A DNA stretch of 64,000 bases, taken from assembly GCA_951799445.1 (NCBI GenBank), contig OX637297.1, positions 434,001 to 498,000 on the forward strand, written 5' to 3'. The position numbers were made by a program, and so were the translations under genes. Below, in pieces: positions 1 through 10,219 of this stretch. Below the pieces are notes generated by a model. That model was given only the letters and a program-made list of their open reading frames with translations, did no database searches and was not told the DNA's origin. The first letter of the stretch is position 1. Each line of letters opens with the position of its first letter. Origin of the DNA: Pseudisothecium myosuroides (taxonomy: Eukaryota > Streptophyta > Bryopsida > Hypnales > Lembophyllaceae).

Positions 1-1208
1 AAACTTTATGATCTTACAATCCACATGGTCGAATGGGATGAATTTTTTTCAATTCATTGCTTTAACTATTTAATACAATTTTTTATGGTTGTAATTAAAA
101 ACAAAATTTTATTTTTTATTTTGGACAATGCATAAAAAATTGGCAGTTTTGGATTTTTTCCTCTTGTAAAATACTCTTTAGCCTTCAGGGGGTAATTAAT
201 AACATTGACCACTTTAGAATCCCTAGTATTGATCGAAATTATCCTATGAATATTTCATTCAATATGAGTGTGATTAATACATATGACTTCAAATTTTAGA
301 GTTAAATTGACTATAAATTTTATCCTTGTGTTGTATAATTTTCAATTTGTTGAACCCACTAAGGTAAACCTCCCTATTTCTGCAATGTGACAAGTTTTGC
401 CACTTTTGATTAATGTCTTACATTTACACTTAATTTTTTTCATATATCAGTATACACTACTAGTACCATGGTACAATTTCAATCAAACACCTTCATTGTT
501 GATTTTCTTGACTATGTCCATTTCATCATCCACATAAAATTATTTGTCTACGCCTATACTCATCGTAACGTGAAAAATTTGCATGGCCTCTATTTGTTAA
601 GGCTAATTTGCTAATAAAAATTCCTACTACATGTTGTTTTTACATAGCTTAATTTACATATAATAGCATATGCAGCATTTCATAGACCCTGTAGTAGCCC
701 TACATATTATATAAAATTTTCCCGCTTTGAATCAAATGAACCCTATTTTTTAACTCACGTAGTTTTCCCAAAATCAATAGTGATCTCCTCGGGGTCAAAA
801 CCATCCAAAACCTCTAACTTTAGCAATTTGTATCAATTTTAATTAAGATGTGAACCATTTACATTTTATTATTAGAAAGTACTTGTTCATTGCTTAGAAT
901 GCCAATTGAACAATACTTAAATATTCAACTTAAGATTTGGAGCCCAACAACAAAGAACATGGATGTGCATGTTTTATCTCAAGGATATAGAAAAAACGCT
1001 CACATATGTCATGTATTGAAGTTAGATCCTTTCTTAGAAAGGTTCTCAGCAATGTCATACAAGCCACATTAATGGAGGGTCTCTATAGGCCCTACAGAAG
1101 TCATAAATTGTTCATATGAAGATTGAAGCTTACCGTGAGCATGCGCACTCGTAATGCAATCAAAAGGTGAACAAATGGTTGTTTGGATGTTCTTACAAAT
1201 ATATAGAT
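1..1208. other. AT-rich stretch without a recognisable gene
   Basis: Open frames here are short and of low complexity, with no recognisable motif. No tRNA, terminal repeat or tandem array was seen. Confidence 0.5.
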
Positions 1209-1210
1209 AA

Positions 1211-1507
1211 GGGTGATTGCATGAAACACTTGTACTATTTTCTATCACACGTCCCGTGCTGATTAGTTTTTTGGCCATAATTTTTGGATTTTGACTCCAA
1301 ATGATTCAAAATTGATAGGCAAGGTACTTAGAGAATTTTTTAATGAATTTCCTTTGGTGGTTACCTTCATCTTAAAGGTGCATACATTGACCATATTTTT
1401 TAATTTAAAAGAAAAAATTGATTTTCTAATTTTAAAGTACTCCAAAAAAAATCATGAGTACTATTGCAAAATGCAACAAATAGTACAGGTGTTTCGTGCA
1501 ATCACCC
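1211..1507. repeat. Inverted repeat with 30-bp arms
   Basis: The arms at 1211-1240 and 1478-1507 are reverse complements over 30 bp with two mismatches. They enclose about 240 bp of AT-rich sequence. This could be the remains of a small fold-back element. I see no target-site duplication, so its class is unknown. Confidence 0.6.
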
Positions 1508-1794
1508 ATAATAAAAATATAAAACTTTTATTTACTTCAAAGATGCTTTTAAATAGTGCTTCTATCAAATATTTTTGCTCTTGCACACTCTTTGTACATA
1601 GACGTAGATATTTTGATAGATGCATGGCATCTATATGTCTTTTTTTTGCCATAGTTGTAGGGTGCTTAAGACTTTGCAGCTCCCCTTCATGCATTTTGTA
1701 GAGTTATAGTGTCAATATATTCACTTTGGATCAAATTTGATTGTTAAAATAGCTTACTTGCTTAATATGGTCATATTTGCTCAGTTGCATGATT

Positions 1795-1933
1795 GAAGCA
1801 AGTCCCACAACTAGAGCCAATCATATACATGACTAAGACAAGGCACATGACTAGAGCAAGTCATGTGCATGACTGGGACAAGTCACATGACTAGAGCTAG
1901 TCATGTGCATGACTAAGGCAAGTCACATGACTA
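1795..1933. repeat. Short tandem repeat of CATGACTAGAGC / CATGACT type
   Basis: Phrases such as catgactagagcaagtcatg and gcatgactgggacaagtcac recur about every 36 bp from 1795 to 1933. Each contains the inverted pair CATGACT / AGTCATG. Confidence 0.6.
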
Positions 1934-2018
1934 GGGTTTTAAAACCCTAGCCGCCACTGATTTAGGGTTTTGAAACCCTAGTCGCCACTAATTTAGGGTT
2001 TTGAAACCCTAGGCGCCA
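1934..2018. repeat. Three copies of a palindromic TTTAGGG/AAACCCT unit
   Basis: Three consecutive ~32-bp units carry AGGGTTTTGAAACCCTAG (the first has AGGGTTTTAAAACCCTAG) followed by a CGCCACT-like spacer. Each unit is a dyad made of plant-telomere-type heptamers. It is not a telomere, because the heptamers are not in tandem. Confidence 0.65.
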
Positions 2019-2029
2019 TTTGGCTATTT

Positions 2030-2660
2030 TTGCTTCTTTTAGCTCTTGTTTCTAATTGCTTCTTGCTTCTTGTTTGTTGTTGCCTCTTAGTTCTTGTTTG
2101 TTGTTGCTTCTTAGTTCTTGTTTGTTGTTGCCTCTTAGTTCTTGGTTGTTGTTGCCTCTTAGTTTTTGTTTCTTGTTGCCTCTTAGGTTTTGCTCCTTGT
2201 TACTTTTTAGCTCTTGATTCTTGTTGCTTCTTAGATTTTGCTTCTTATTAATACTTATTAGATCTTGTTTCTTTTTGCTTCTTAATTCTTGCATCTTGTT
2301 GCTTATTAGCTTTTGCCTCTTATTGCCTCTTAGTTCTTGCTCTTTGCTTTTAGTGTCCTCTTGTTACCTCTTTGTTTTTGTTTTTTGTTTCTTGTTTCCT
2401 CTTGTTGCTTCTTTGTTTTTTGCTTTTAATTTCTTGTTGCATATTAATTCATGCTTCCTAATGTTGCTCATTGCATCTTAGTTCTTGCTTCTTCTTGCTG
2501 TTTTTGCAATTTCTTGCATCTTAACTTGTGCTTCTTGAAGCTTCTTGTTGCATCTTCATTCTTGCTTTTTGTTGCATTTTGTTGCATCTTACTTCTTGCT
2601 TGTTGTTACCTCTTAGCACTTGCCACCTATTGTTTCTTGTTCTCTCTATAACCATTGTTA
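2030..2660. repeat. Pyrimidine-rich ~24-bp minisatellite (TTGTTGCCTCTTAGTTCTTG)
   Basis: A T- and CT-rich tract is built from variants of TTGTTGCCTCTTAGTTCTTG plus TTTG. It is regular between about 2050 and 2290 and drifts towards 2660. On the minus strand the repeat reads as an octapeptide series of the type QELRGNNK; on the plus strand it reads as Leu/Cys-rich. Both frames are by-products of a period divisible by three, and I do not regard them as genes. Confidence 0.7.
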
Positions 2661-2939
2661 TTCTTTCTCTCCTATTTACTTGCAATTTCTAGAGATATAG
2701 TGGTTATGGCTTTTTCTTATCTTAAACTTGTGCTACATATTTTGTGTTTCCTTAAATCTTTGAAGGTTGAACTATATTGTTCATTCAACTACAAATTAAC
2801 CTCCTTGATTGTACATGTGGGCACCAAGCTGGAATGAAGTTATTCAAGGCTACTTGCAACACCAAAGAGGCAACATCTTCACATTTTTTGTAAGGAATAT
2901 AGGTCCTATAAGCGTGTGAAAATATAAATTTATAGAGTG

Positions 2940-4018
2940 TCAATGTGATATGTTTTGTGTTAGTGACAAATAAATGTCATTGAGAAAAGTCACATTATTT
3001 CTTGTAGTTTATTTTTCTAATGTGACTGTCTCTTGTGCATCTCAAGAATCATAAGTACTCATTTTTAATTGGATGGAGTCTCTTATTTAGCTACTAAATC
3101 ATATTGATGCATGATTGCAATGCATCATGTTCATTTAATTAGAATGTATGAAAAATGTGACTATAATTTATAATTAAAACTATTATAAACCTCATGTATC
3201 CCAATTACAAACCCCGCACACAAATCTAAGAAATGTGACTCTCTTTTATTTGGAATATATCATTTGCTTGAGTCATATTTCACAAAAAATCTTGGCCAAA
3301 ATATGACTGGCTATAGTCACATAATGCTCAAAGTCATGCCAAAAAATAACTCTATACTTTTAAAAATATGACTACATTTAGTCATAATATTACTAATAAC
3401 ATTCTATGTAAACTGCTACAATAGCCAAAAATATGACTCATAAGAGTCATAAATTAAATAAACAAAAAATATGAATAGCAAATGTGACTCATGAGAGTCA
3501 TTTTCTACATCAACAAAAAATATGACTCACAAGAGTCATTTCCCACATCAACAAAAATATGACTCACAAGAGTCACTTCTTATATCAACAAAAAATATGA
3601 CTCACAAAAGTCATATTCCGCATCAACAAAAAATATGACTCACCGTAGTCATATGCCACGTTAGCCAAAATATGACTCACTACAGTCATATTCCACATCA
3701 GCCAAAAATATGACTGAACAGAGTCATATTCCACATAGGCTTTTTTTTTTTATCCGGGCAGGTCATGAAAAAGTCAAGCCTCCAAAGATAGTCAACATAT
3801 ATGCCATGTTGGCAAAATACGGCTAAATATGACTAATTATACCCTCAAACCCATATGACTGAAAATATGACTGGTGCAAAATATGACTCGTCGGTAATGA
3901 CTGGGCGCAATCATATTGCGAGTCATCTACAGTGATTTTCGGCACAGTCATATTTTCAAATTTTATGATTCAATACAGTCATATTTTGCAGTCATAAAAC
4001 ACTCATTTTCTTGTAGTG
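2940..4018. mobile_element. Right end of a CACTA (En/Spm-like) DNA transposon
   Basis: The sequence ends in TTTTCTTGTAGTG at 4018, the reverse complement of the canonical CACTA terminus CACTACAAGAAAA. The preceding kilobase is packed with AATATGACT and AGTCATATT motifs in both orientations. Between about 3480 and 3740 these form a ~37-bp tandem array, each unit being a dyad such as ATATGACTC-acaa-GAGTCATAT. Subterminal arrays of this kind are known in CACTA elements, where they bind the element's own protein. The left terminus was not found and may lie outside the window. The 3 bp just outside the end are ATA (4019-4021). Confidence 0.82.
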
Positions 4019-4443
4019 ATATCATGCATGACCTGCATGGCCACAACAAGTCTTCCTCTTGTATCCAGTACTATAAAATCAACTCGGACGTGCCACTTTG
4101 GATGTGTGCTGTGAAGCCTTCTAATGTGTCTCATCCAAGCTATACGGCGATGGTTTCCATCACAAATGAAAAACTTCACCCCCACCAAGTGTTTCAAGCC
4201 AGATTGACTGTTGAGGTATGCATCAAATTTGTCGTTGACGGAATTCCAAATGGGTCCCCAATCGGCCTTCTCAGCTTCAGAGAATACGCCAGGCTGGCCT
4301 CCCTTGTCTGAAACCGAAATATAGAACACTCGAGCACCGACTTCATAGCCGTGAACATAATCCGTCTCTAGTTGGGGCAAATCACACTCCAAAGTAGGCC
4401 TAACCATGGGCATAAGAACTAGACGACATAACGGGATGTCCAT
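4019..4443 (-). pseudogene. ParB/sulfiredoxin-like domain protein, 3' end cut off by a CACTA element
   Basis: The open frame reads into an FFICDGNHRRIAW motif near residue 91. This matches the pattern of the ParB/Srx superfamily, in which G-x-(H/R)-R-x-x-A binds nucleotide phosphate (CTP in bacterial ParB). Upstream lie YEVGARVFYIS and an aromatic-rich linker. The frame stays sensible up to ...VVAMQVMHDI and then runs directly into the CACTA terminus at 4018, so the insertion removed the C-terminal part. The start at 4443 is only the first ATG of the frame; an upstream exon is likely. The ParB assignment rests on one motif and is tentative. Confidence 0.55.
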
Positions 4444-4524
4444 CCTTGAGAGGTTTTGTGGTTGGATTCACATACTAGTAATTGTGGAAATATAATCCAT
4501 CTTCTGAATTCATCAGATGTTGTC

Positions 4525-4687
4525 CTCACCCATAATCTCGTCAACTCCGTGAGACTTCTGGACATCTGTCACGGGAGCAACTCCAACTCCTTCATCAAAA
4601 ATGGTGGCCTCCCGTGGTCCGCCACCTAATTCTTGCATCAAATTCGGTGAGGTATGGATGACAACTGTGTCGGATGCCGTGTTCTGA
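4525..4687 (-). CDS. Possible exon of the truncated ParB-like gene
   Basis: On the minus strand a good acceptor (TTTGCGCTCAG) is followed by an open frame rich in acidic and small residues. It ends at a possible donor (ATTATGG/GTGAGG) or, if unspliced, at TGA. It lies between two other element exons on the same strand. No domain is recognised. The phase to the following 4443-4019 frame is unclear. Confidence 0.35.
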
Positions 4688-5103
4688 GCGCAAAGGATGA
4701 ATTGACTGAGACCATTTCTAAGGATTCAATATAACATTATATTCATTAAAATGAGGGTTTTCCAGTAAAATGAGAGTTGCGAGAGCTAACTTCTAGAGAA
4801 ATAATGGACAAATAATGTATCAAAACTATCAGAATAGAAGAAAAGAATACCAACAACAGGGAATGTTTGCTAAAAACATGGACAAGAGTACAACATTCAT
4901 TATGAAAAGGTCATCTATTTATAGTAAACTTTGTTGACCAATATAAAATTGCAGGGCAATTCCTTTCTGATCCTTAAAAGACCAGAGAAATGTATATAAT
5001 TGTCATGAGTGTGATTCACTCTAGCACTTGAGTTCTACATAATATCTACACAATGCTATCATGCATGTACCTATAGACACTCAAACTACAATATGAACAG
5101 ATC

Positions 5104-5742
5104 CTACATGTGCGATTTACACTTTTGTATCTCCATCGCTTTCAGAATCTCGAGTCCCCGTCTGTACCTAGTATTAGTCCCATTGTAATCCCGCCTGCTC
5201 TGAAGCCTCTGCAATTCTAGGAACTTTCGGTCCCACATATCATGCACTGGAGGAATGCATCCACTTGGCTGGACTCTATGAGGTGCTTTGAACTTCTGCA
5301 CACCTCCAGACGAGACGCTTCGATGCGGAAGTACTCTCCGACGATACATAGTCCCTCCTCGTAAGGCAGGCGAGCCAACCGGAAATGTGGCCATCAACAT
5401 CGGCGCGGGTAACGTATCTGTAGCGCCTTGGTAAAGCCTTCTCTGTATCGCCTTGTCCAAGATAGCCGGCAACAATCGAGAAGCAAGGAGTCCCTGGGTC
5501 GTCGGCGGAGAAGGGGATCGAGAGTCCGGTTGACGGGAAACTCCACTTGGCGGGCTGTCGACCACTCCATCTTCTAAGGGCCTAGAGGAGAAGTCCATAG
5601 TGGAGTTTGCCGTGGCCGCCGAGCAGAGGAAGTTTCCTCTACTCAAGATTTTGTATTGCCCATAGTCCATTATTGAGTCCACCGACGCGGAGCATGGTAG
5701 ATGACCATCCTCATCATGCGAAATTGATGTGCGCACAATCTA
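5104..5742 (-). CDS. Exon of unrecognised protein, Ser/Pro/Arg-rich
   Basis: A clean acceptor (ACTTGTTTCTAG) at about 5743 opens a frame of about 212 codons that ends with TGA... no further domain being visible. The middle is a Pro/Ser-rich linker (PDSRSPSPPTTQG) followed by a basic stretch (MYRRRVLPHRS). The end has a short charged segment (RKFLELQRLQSRRDYN). The intron before it holds two dyad repeats, as do other introns of this locus. It may be the last exon of the gene upstream or a separate gene. I do not recognise the product. Confidence 0.45.
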
Positions 5743-6053
5743 GAAACAAGTATTAGGTAAAACATATTAACAAAGCACAGGTAACGCCATAAACTCTAAG
5801 CAACAGCCATCCGTACATGCAGAAATCACGTAGCCAAAAGCAACAAACAAATCAGCTCGATCCGAGCTGAATTGAGGCACAGAGTTCACGACGCAAAACC
5901 ATAGAACAATATTTTTATTTTTTGGATTAAGAAGAAAGCAACCCATCATGCAGTTCCAAAATGTGCAAATCAGGTCGATTCGAGCTAAATTACATGAGAA
6001 TCTAAATACCCGCAAATCCTTAAGTCCTAAGCTACAAACCCGTGACTCTAGCT

Positions 6054-6851
6054 CTAGCGAATAAATGGCGACGCTGTGACGATCTCCATCAGCTTGTCGT
6101 ATTCCTGATGGTTTTTCTCGTCGGAGAGCATCCGGCGACCAATTCTCGCGACCGCCGTTCCCCTAAACGCCTTCAGTCCTTCCTCTCGAGCTAGGTGAAG
6201 GCCCTGAAACCAAGGCAGCAGGACATCCAAGAGAAACGTGTCCTTTGGACCATGTCCCTTATTTGTCCACGTTTCAGGCAGGACGACGTTCTCAGAGTTG
6301 TTGAGAATGTGCTTATTTGGACTATCGTCCACGATGATTGTGTTCTTAGCAGTGAATCTACCCCGGATGCCAGTGAACAAGTTATTTAGATTCTTAAGAA
6401 ACAACTCCTTCTCCATGCCTGGCTCCCTATACGTCGACGGTCTTCCCGTCCTATCTCTGCACTTAAGTGTCTTACAGGAGTCTTGTCCGAGAATCACTAA
6501 AGGCCTATCCAGTCCGTCGAAGAGATACTTCGCCACCTCTTCGGTGGTGGACTTTTTCATCGAGCTCCACACAAAAATGGATGCTATCCTGCCTAACTGA
6601 CGTAGGAACTCAGAACATCCCGGGCGAACGTAAACTAGCTTGGGTCCCACTACGGCGGGATTGATAGCCGAGTGCAGCTGAACGGCATCGGGGACGCGTT
6701 TGGACCAACCCTTAAACTTCAAATCTTTGCAGACACATAATATCCCATTGAGGTCCAGGACGACATTGATCCACTTCTCCACCACCCTGGACATCAATGG
6801 AAGATTGACTGCCTCCAAAGTTCCACCTACATCACAAGAAGGACCGGATTC
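6054..6851 (-). pseudogene. FCP1/NIF-type HAD phosphatase-like domain exon
   Basis: The exon begins after the acceptor CTAGCAG at 6852. It carries HAD motif I as VVLDLNGILC, a motif-II-like segment ASIFVWSSM and motif IV as IIVDDSP. This order fits the NLI-interacting-factor/FCP1 homology domain, which dephosphorylates protein Ser/Thr (the RNA polymerase II tail in FCP1). The usual DxD is DLN here, so the second Asp (general acid/base) is missing and catalysis is doubtful; similar DxN forms occur in other plant NIF proteins. The frame ends with TAG shortly after LMEIVTASPFIR. It joins the preceding exon in phase 0, so it is probably a domain of a larger element protein. Confidence 0.72.
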
Positions 6852-7026
6852 CTGCTAGACAATAGACGAATGTGCAGCCAGTTATTACCCTATCCTAGCA
6901 CATTTGGAACTACACGCAAAATGACGGGGACGCTCATATTCGAGGTGACTAAATCAATCTTAAAACAAAAATGAACACAAAAAAAGAATACCGGAGAAGG
7001 TTCCAAATGAGCAGCATGATTTATAC

Positions 7027-7295
7027 CTTCTGCTGCGACGGCTCTGTAGTCTCCACGGAAGCGTCCTTCACCACGACGGCCGGCTCTGGAATGCGAATCT
7101 CCAATAGGTCCGCATCTGAGATGACAACGTCATCTGCCACCGGTGTGAGAGATGTGGACGGTCCAGGCTCAAGGACGGACACGAGGACATTGCGATTAGT
7201 TTGATTACTTTCCACCGGACTGGGCACAGGCTGAGCAGTAGTATTCACAAGTTCAGGGACGGGAGGAGAAACACATTCTACAATATTTGCAGTGC
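7027..7295 (-). pseudogene. Small Pro/Val-rich exon of the minus-strand element gene
   Basis: It is bounded by acceptor ATGCAG/GCACT at 7296 and donor AGAAG/GTATAA at 7026. Its phase fits both the Pro-rich exon before it and the phosphatase-like exon after it. It encodes a low-complexity linker rich in Pro, Val, Thr and acidic residues (for example SPPVPELVNTTAQPVPSPVE). No domain is recognised. Confidence 0.55.
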
Positions 7296-7545
7296 CTGCA
7301 TGTCAAGAATGTACAAGGAAATGTTTGTAAGAAATCTGTATATTAGAGCCTCAGAAAATGAGATATAAATATATGAATGAGCTGCAAAATGTTTGAACTC
7401 CATGGTTCAGTCTACTAGAAGTTCCGTTTCAGCAAAATGATTGTAGTCTCTCCAAAACGACTACAACTACATACAACCTATGGCAAAAATTAGCTCGAGT
7501 CGAGCTAAACTGTACAAGTGACATCGAGTGATTATTGAAGAGCAC

Positions 7546-8509
7546 CTGCGCCCAAGTCCTGGCTAGTAGGTAGCACGAGACTCCGCAGATCTAACTGCGC
7601 TGGCTCTTCGACCGAAAGCTAAGGCTCAGCACCGCCCGCGACTAGAAGGCTTGGAGTGGCCTGCGCATCAGCAGGAGCCGCCTGCACGTCAGCTGATGAT
7701 GGCGGGGGCGGAGGGGGAATAGGAGGTGGGTGCAAAGGAAGTGCCGGGACAGCAAACTCAGGGAGACCTAGAGGTTCCAATGGAGCCACATCGCCTGATA
7801 AAGGAGGCAGGCCTTCAAGCATCAGCTGTGGCCTTGGTGTCGGAGGTTCAAATGAAGAGATTGGTCTTGCACCCCTCAAGTGATTGATGACTGAGTCCAG
7901 CTTATCGGTGTTGTTTGCAGAGTCCACCAAGATGTATGTCTGCAGTGTATCCATCCTCGTGTTATGTTGGTACTGGAATTTTATATTCGCCTCGCGATCC
8001 TCCATTTGTCTCTTCTCCAGCTCCGCGAACCTCCACTCCATGTATTTGTCCCATTTGGATAATTTTCTTTTCTTTGGCGTGACGGCAGACGAAGGCGTGC
8101 TCGAGGGCTGCTCCTCTTGCACGTGACCGCTCGAGGCCGACAACCCCCAATGTTCGGTCGGAGTGGGAGGAACCGGAGTGCTGGCGTCCACCAGAAGCTG
8201 CTCGTCCAGCACCTGCTGGACATAGTAGTTCTGCTCGTCGCCTTCATCGTCAAACAGGACTTCGGGCTCTGCAGCTAGCGCCTTCTCGCGCCGCCCAGTG
8301 GAAGGCGAATCCCATGGTGAGTGCTTCCTCTTGTGCGATGACGAAGGAGTCGATTGAGACACCGGAGGCTTCCTGCGCGAAGAGGCCGGCACCTTATATC
8401 CCCCCTCCAGAAAGTCCGCCCTATCCAGTTTCATGGCTGCCAGGGAAATATCATTCCAGAACCCCGTGTCGTTGGTAACTCCAGCCGCCCAGACGTTCAC
8501 AGAACTCAT
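7546..8509 (-). pseudogene. Pro-rich exon of the minus-strand element gene
   Basis: The exon starts right after acceptor TTGTACAG and runs to donor GCGCAG/GTGCTC at 7545. The first ~40 residues (WAAGVTNDTGFWNDISLAAM) look folded. Next come a basic Ser-rich segment with HKRKHSPWDSP (NLS-like), an acidic stretch, a helical segment KWDKYMEWRFAELEKRQMED, and a proline tract (IPPPPPPSS). An in-frame TAG at 7621-7619 interrupts the frame, which then stays open to the donor. The product resembles plant-transposon accessory proteins only in composition; the family is unknown. Confidence 0.55.
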
Positions 8510-8731
8510 CTGTACAATAAGAAATTCACATTGGACCTTAGTTTAGAGAATATAGAATGGCTTCAGCTCGATTTGAGCTAAACCAGTTGTTGATTCAGGT
8601 CGAGTCGAGCTAATTCCTTCCATAACGAATCAAATCATCCAGGAGTCACACTTATCGCAACAGAAGGAAACACTACAACTGGATGCGATACATCAGCTCG
8701 ATTCGAGTTGATTGAGCTGTAAGGAACTTAC

Positions 8732-10084
8732 CACTGCTGCACAGGTCACTTTTCCTCTTGCAAAGACAGAGAATACGCTCATTCCGAGAGAGCAGACCTT
8801 CTTCACCACCCACAGATAAAATTCCATGCGAAGCTCCGTGTAGTAGAGACGGAATTCCAACTCGTTGTACCCCCGGGGCTTATTGAAAGTATCATTGTCC
8901 GGAGCCAGAAACACCTCCGGAATGTCGCCTCCCCTCGTACACGCAAGACTCGTCAAAAACATCAATATCACTTTGTCGTGTGACTTCGCCTTGGCGGAGG
9001 CCATGTTCCCCATCCGCTCGTACTGTCCTGGTATGTAGTCTACAAATGTGCACTTGTACTTGCTGAAGAAGTCGTTGTTCTCAACAAAGGCGATCACCTG
9101 CGTCTGCTCTTGCATGTCCGCGCATATGAAAAGCCAGGTCGGGACGTCCTCAAATTTCGGCTGCTGCTTCCCTCTCAGAGACACGATGAAGGTGTTGAAG
9201 TACGGAATTGCAATTGTCTCGTCCTTCTTCGAAAGCACCCCCGGAATGTACCGGAAATCAATAACGCCAAGACCGAGATCTCCAGGGCTATCAACTGTCC
9301 ACGCACCCCTTGGCCACATAGCGTGCTGGTCTTTTGCGATGTCGTATGGCGCGTAGTGCGCCACTGCCGATGGTGGGACGAAATTCTTCCGTTGACTTAA
9401 GAAGACTTTGAAGAATTCAGCAGCCTGGTCCGAAATTTGTTCTGTTGACTTATTTTTGGACTTTTTCTGCTTCACATCGGAGAAGAAGGCCTCCCCCGGC
9501 CGTTCCAGGAGTACATTAAGTGTCGCGGAAGTGATGTTGTACTTCTTCTTGAAGTCTTTCCACTTCTCCTCCACAAGCTCCCCCACCGCGTTTAGCAGAC
9601 CCAATGTCGGATCTATCTTGTTCAACTCCTTCTTCACGAACGCCTTTCATTTGTGTCGCTCAATCCAATCCTTGGAAGCGTAACAGCTTTCGAGAACTGA
9701 CGATGCCTGCTTAATCGTCACCTTCGGGTGAGGATACATCCTCTTATCACCATTTCTATACAAAATGTGGTTGGCCAGCACAATGAGGTCATCGTTCGTG
9801 AGATTTTCGAAGAACTTGAAGAATTCTTTGTTTAGCATCCCGTTCTTGTTTTTCCAGGACAATCTGACATTGAATTTCTTCAAGGTGTCCGCGTCAATGA
9901 GCTCGCCATGCGCAGCACTGGAGATGACCTCGCTCCAGAGATTGAACACCTCTGCAGGAGCGGTGATGAGCCTAATCTCATTTGTGATGGCGGTGTTCCC
10001 TTTTGATTCCTTGGCTTTGGACTTCTGATGCGATTTCGTAACGTCAATCATAGAGAAACGCATCTGCATGGCCTTAGTGAATTC
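8732..10084 (-). pseudogene. Central exon of the minus-strand element gene, unrecognised folded region
   Basis: The exon starts after acceptor GATGCAG at 10085 and ends at a strong donor GCAGTG/GTAAGT. The frame covers about 450 codons and is broken only by a TGA at 9649-9647 (…WIERHK*KAFVKKEL…), probably a former Trp or Arg codon. The first half is helical and charged (SKAKESKGN; FFKFFENLTNDDLI). The second half is hydrophobic and structured (TWLFICADMQEQTQVIAFVE; RGGDIPEVFLAPDNDTFNKP). Intron boundaries and phase agree with the next exon. I know no family for it, but its position after the GQHS motif suggests one polyprotein-like gene. Confidence 0.6.
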
Positions 10085-10219
10085 CTGCATCAACAACGGG
10101 CATCCAATGTTAGCTCGATTCGAGCTGATCTGTGACAAGGTAGTGACCGTGAAGTCAACAACTACTTCAAAGTAGCAAGTTGAGCGTAGTTCAGCTCGAC
10201 TCGAGCTGAATCACTTAAC

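Larger units (their letters stand above)
5854..10207. repeat. Eight dyad repeats (AGCTCGANTCGAGCT) inside introns
   Basis: Copies lie at 5854, 5972, 7492, 8565, 8597, 8695, 10112 and 10193 (15 bp each). Those at 7492, 10112 and 10193 are perfect dyads and the others differ at one or two bases. All fall in intervals I read as introns of the minus-strand gene, and none is in an exon. The common flanks TT/AA or TC/GA extend the dyad to 19 bp. Confidence 0.85.

Noticed and set aside
2030..2651. Leu/Cys-rich and QELRGNNK-type repeat proteins
   Set aside because: Both strands are open because of the 24-bp minisatellite. There is no start context or other evidence for a gene.
6195..6664. Plus-strand frames opposite the phosphatase-like exon
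   Set aside because: They are antisense shadows of the minus-strand exon, which has recognisable HAD motifs and splice sites.
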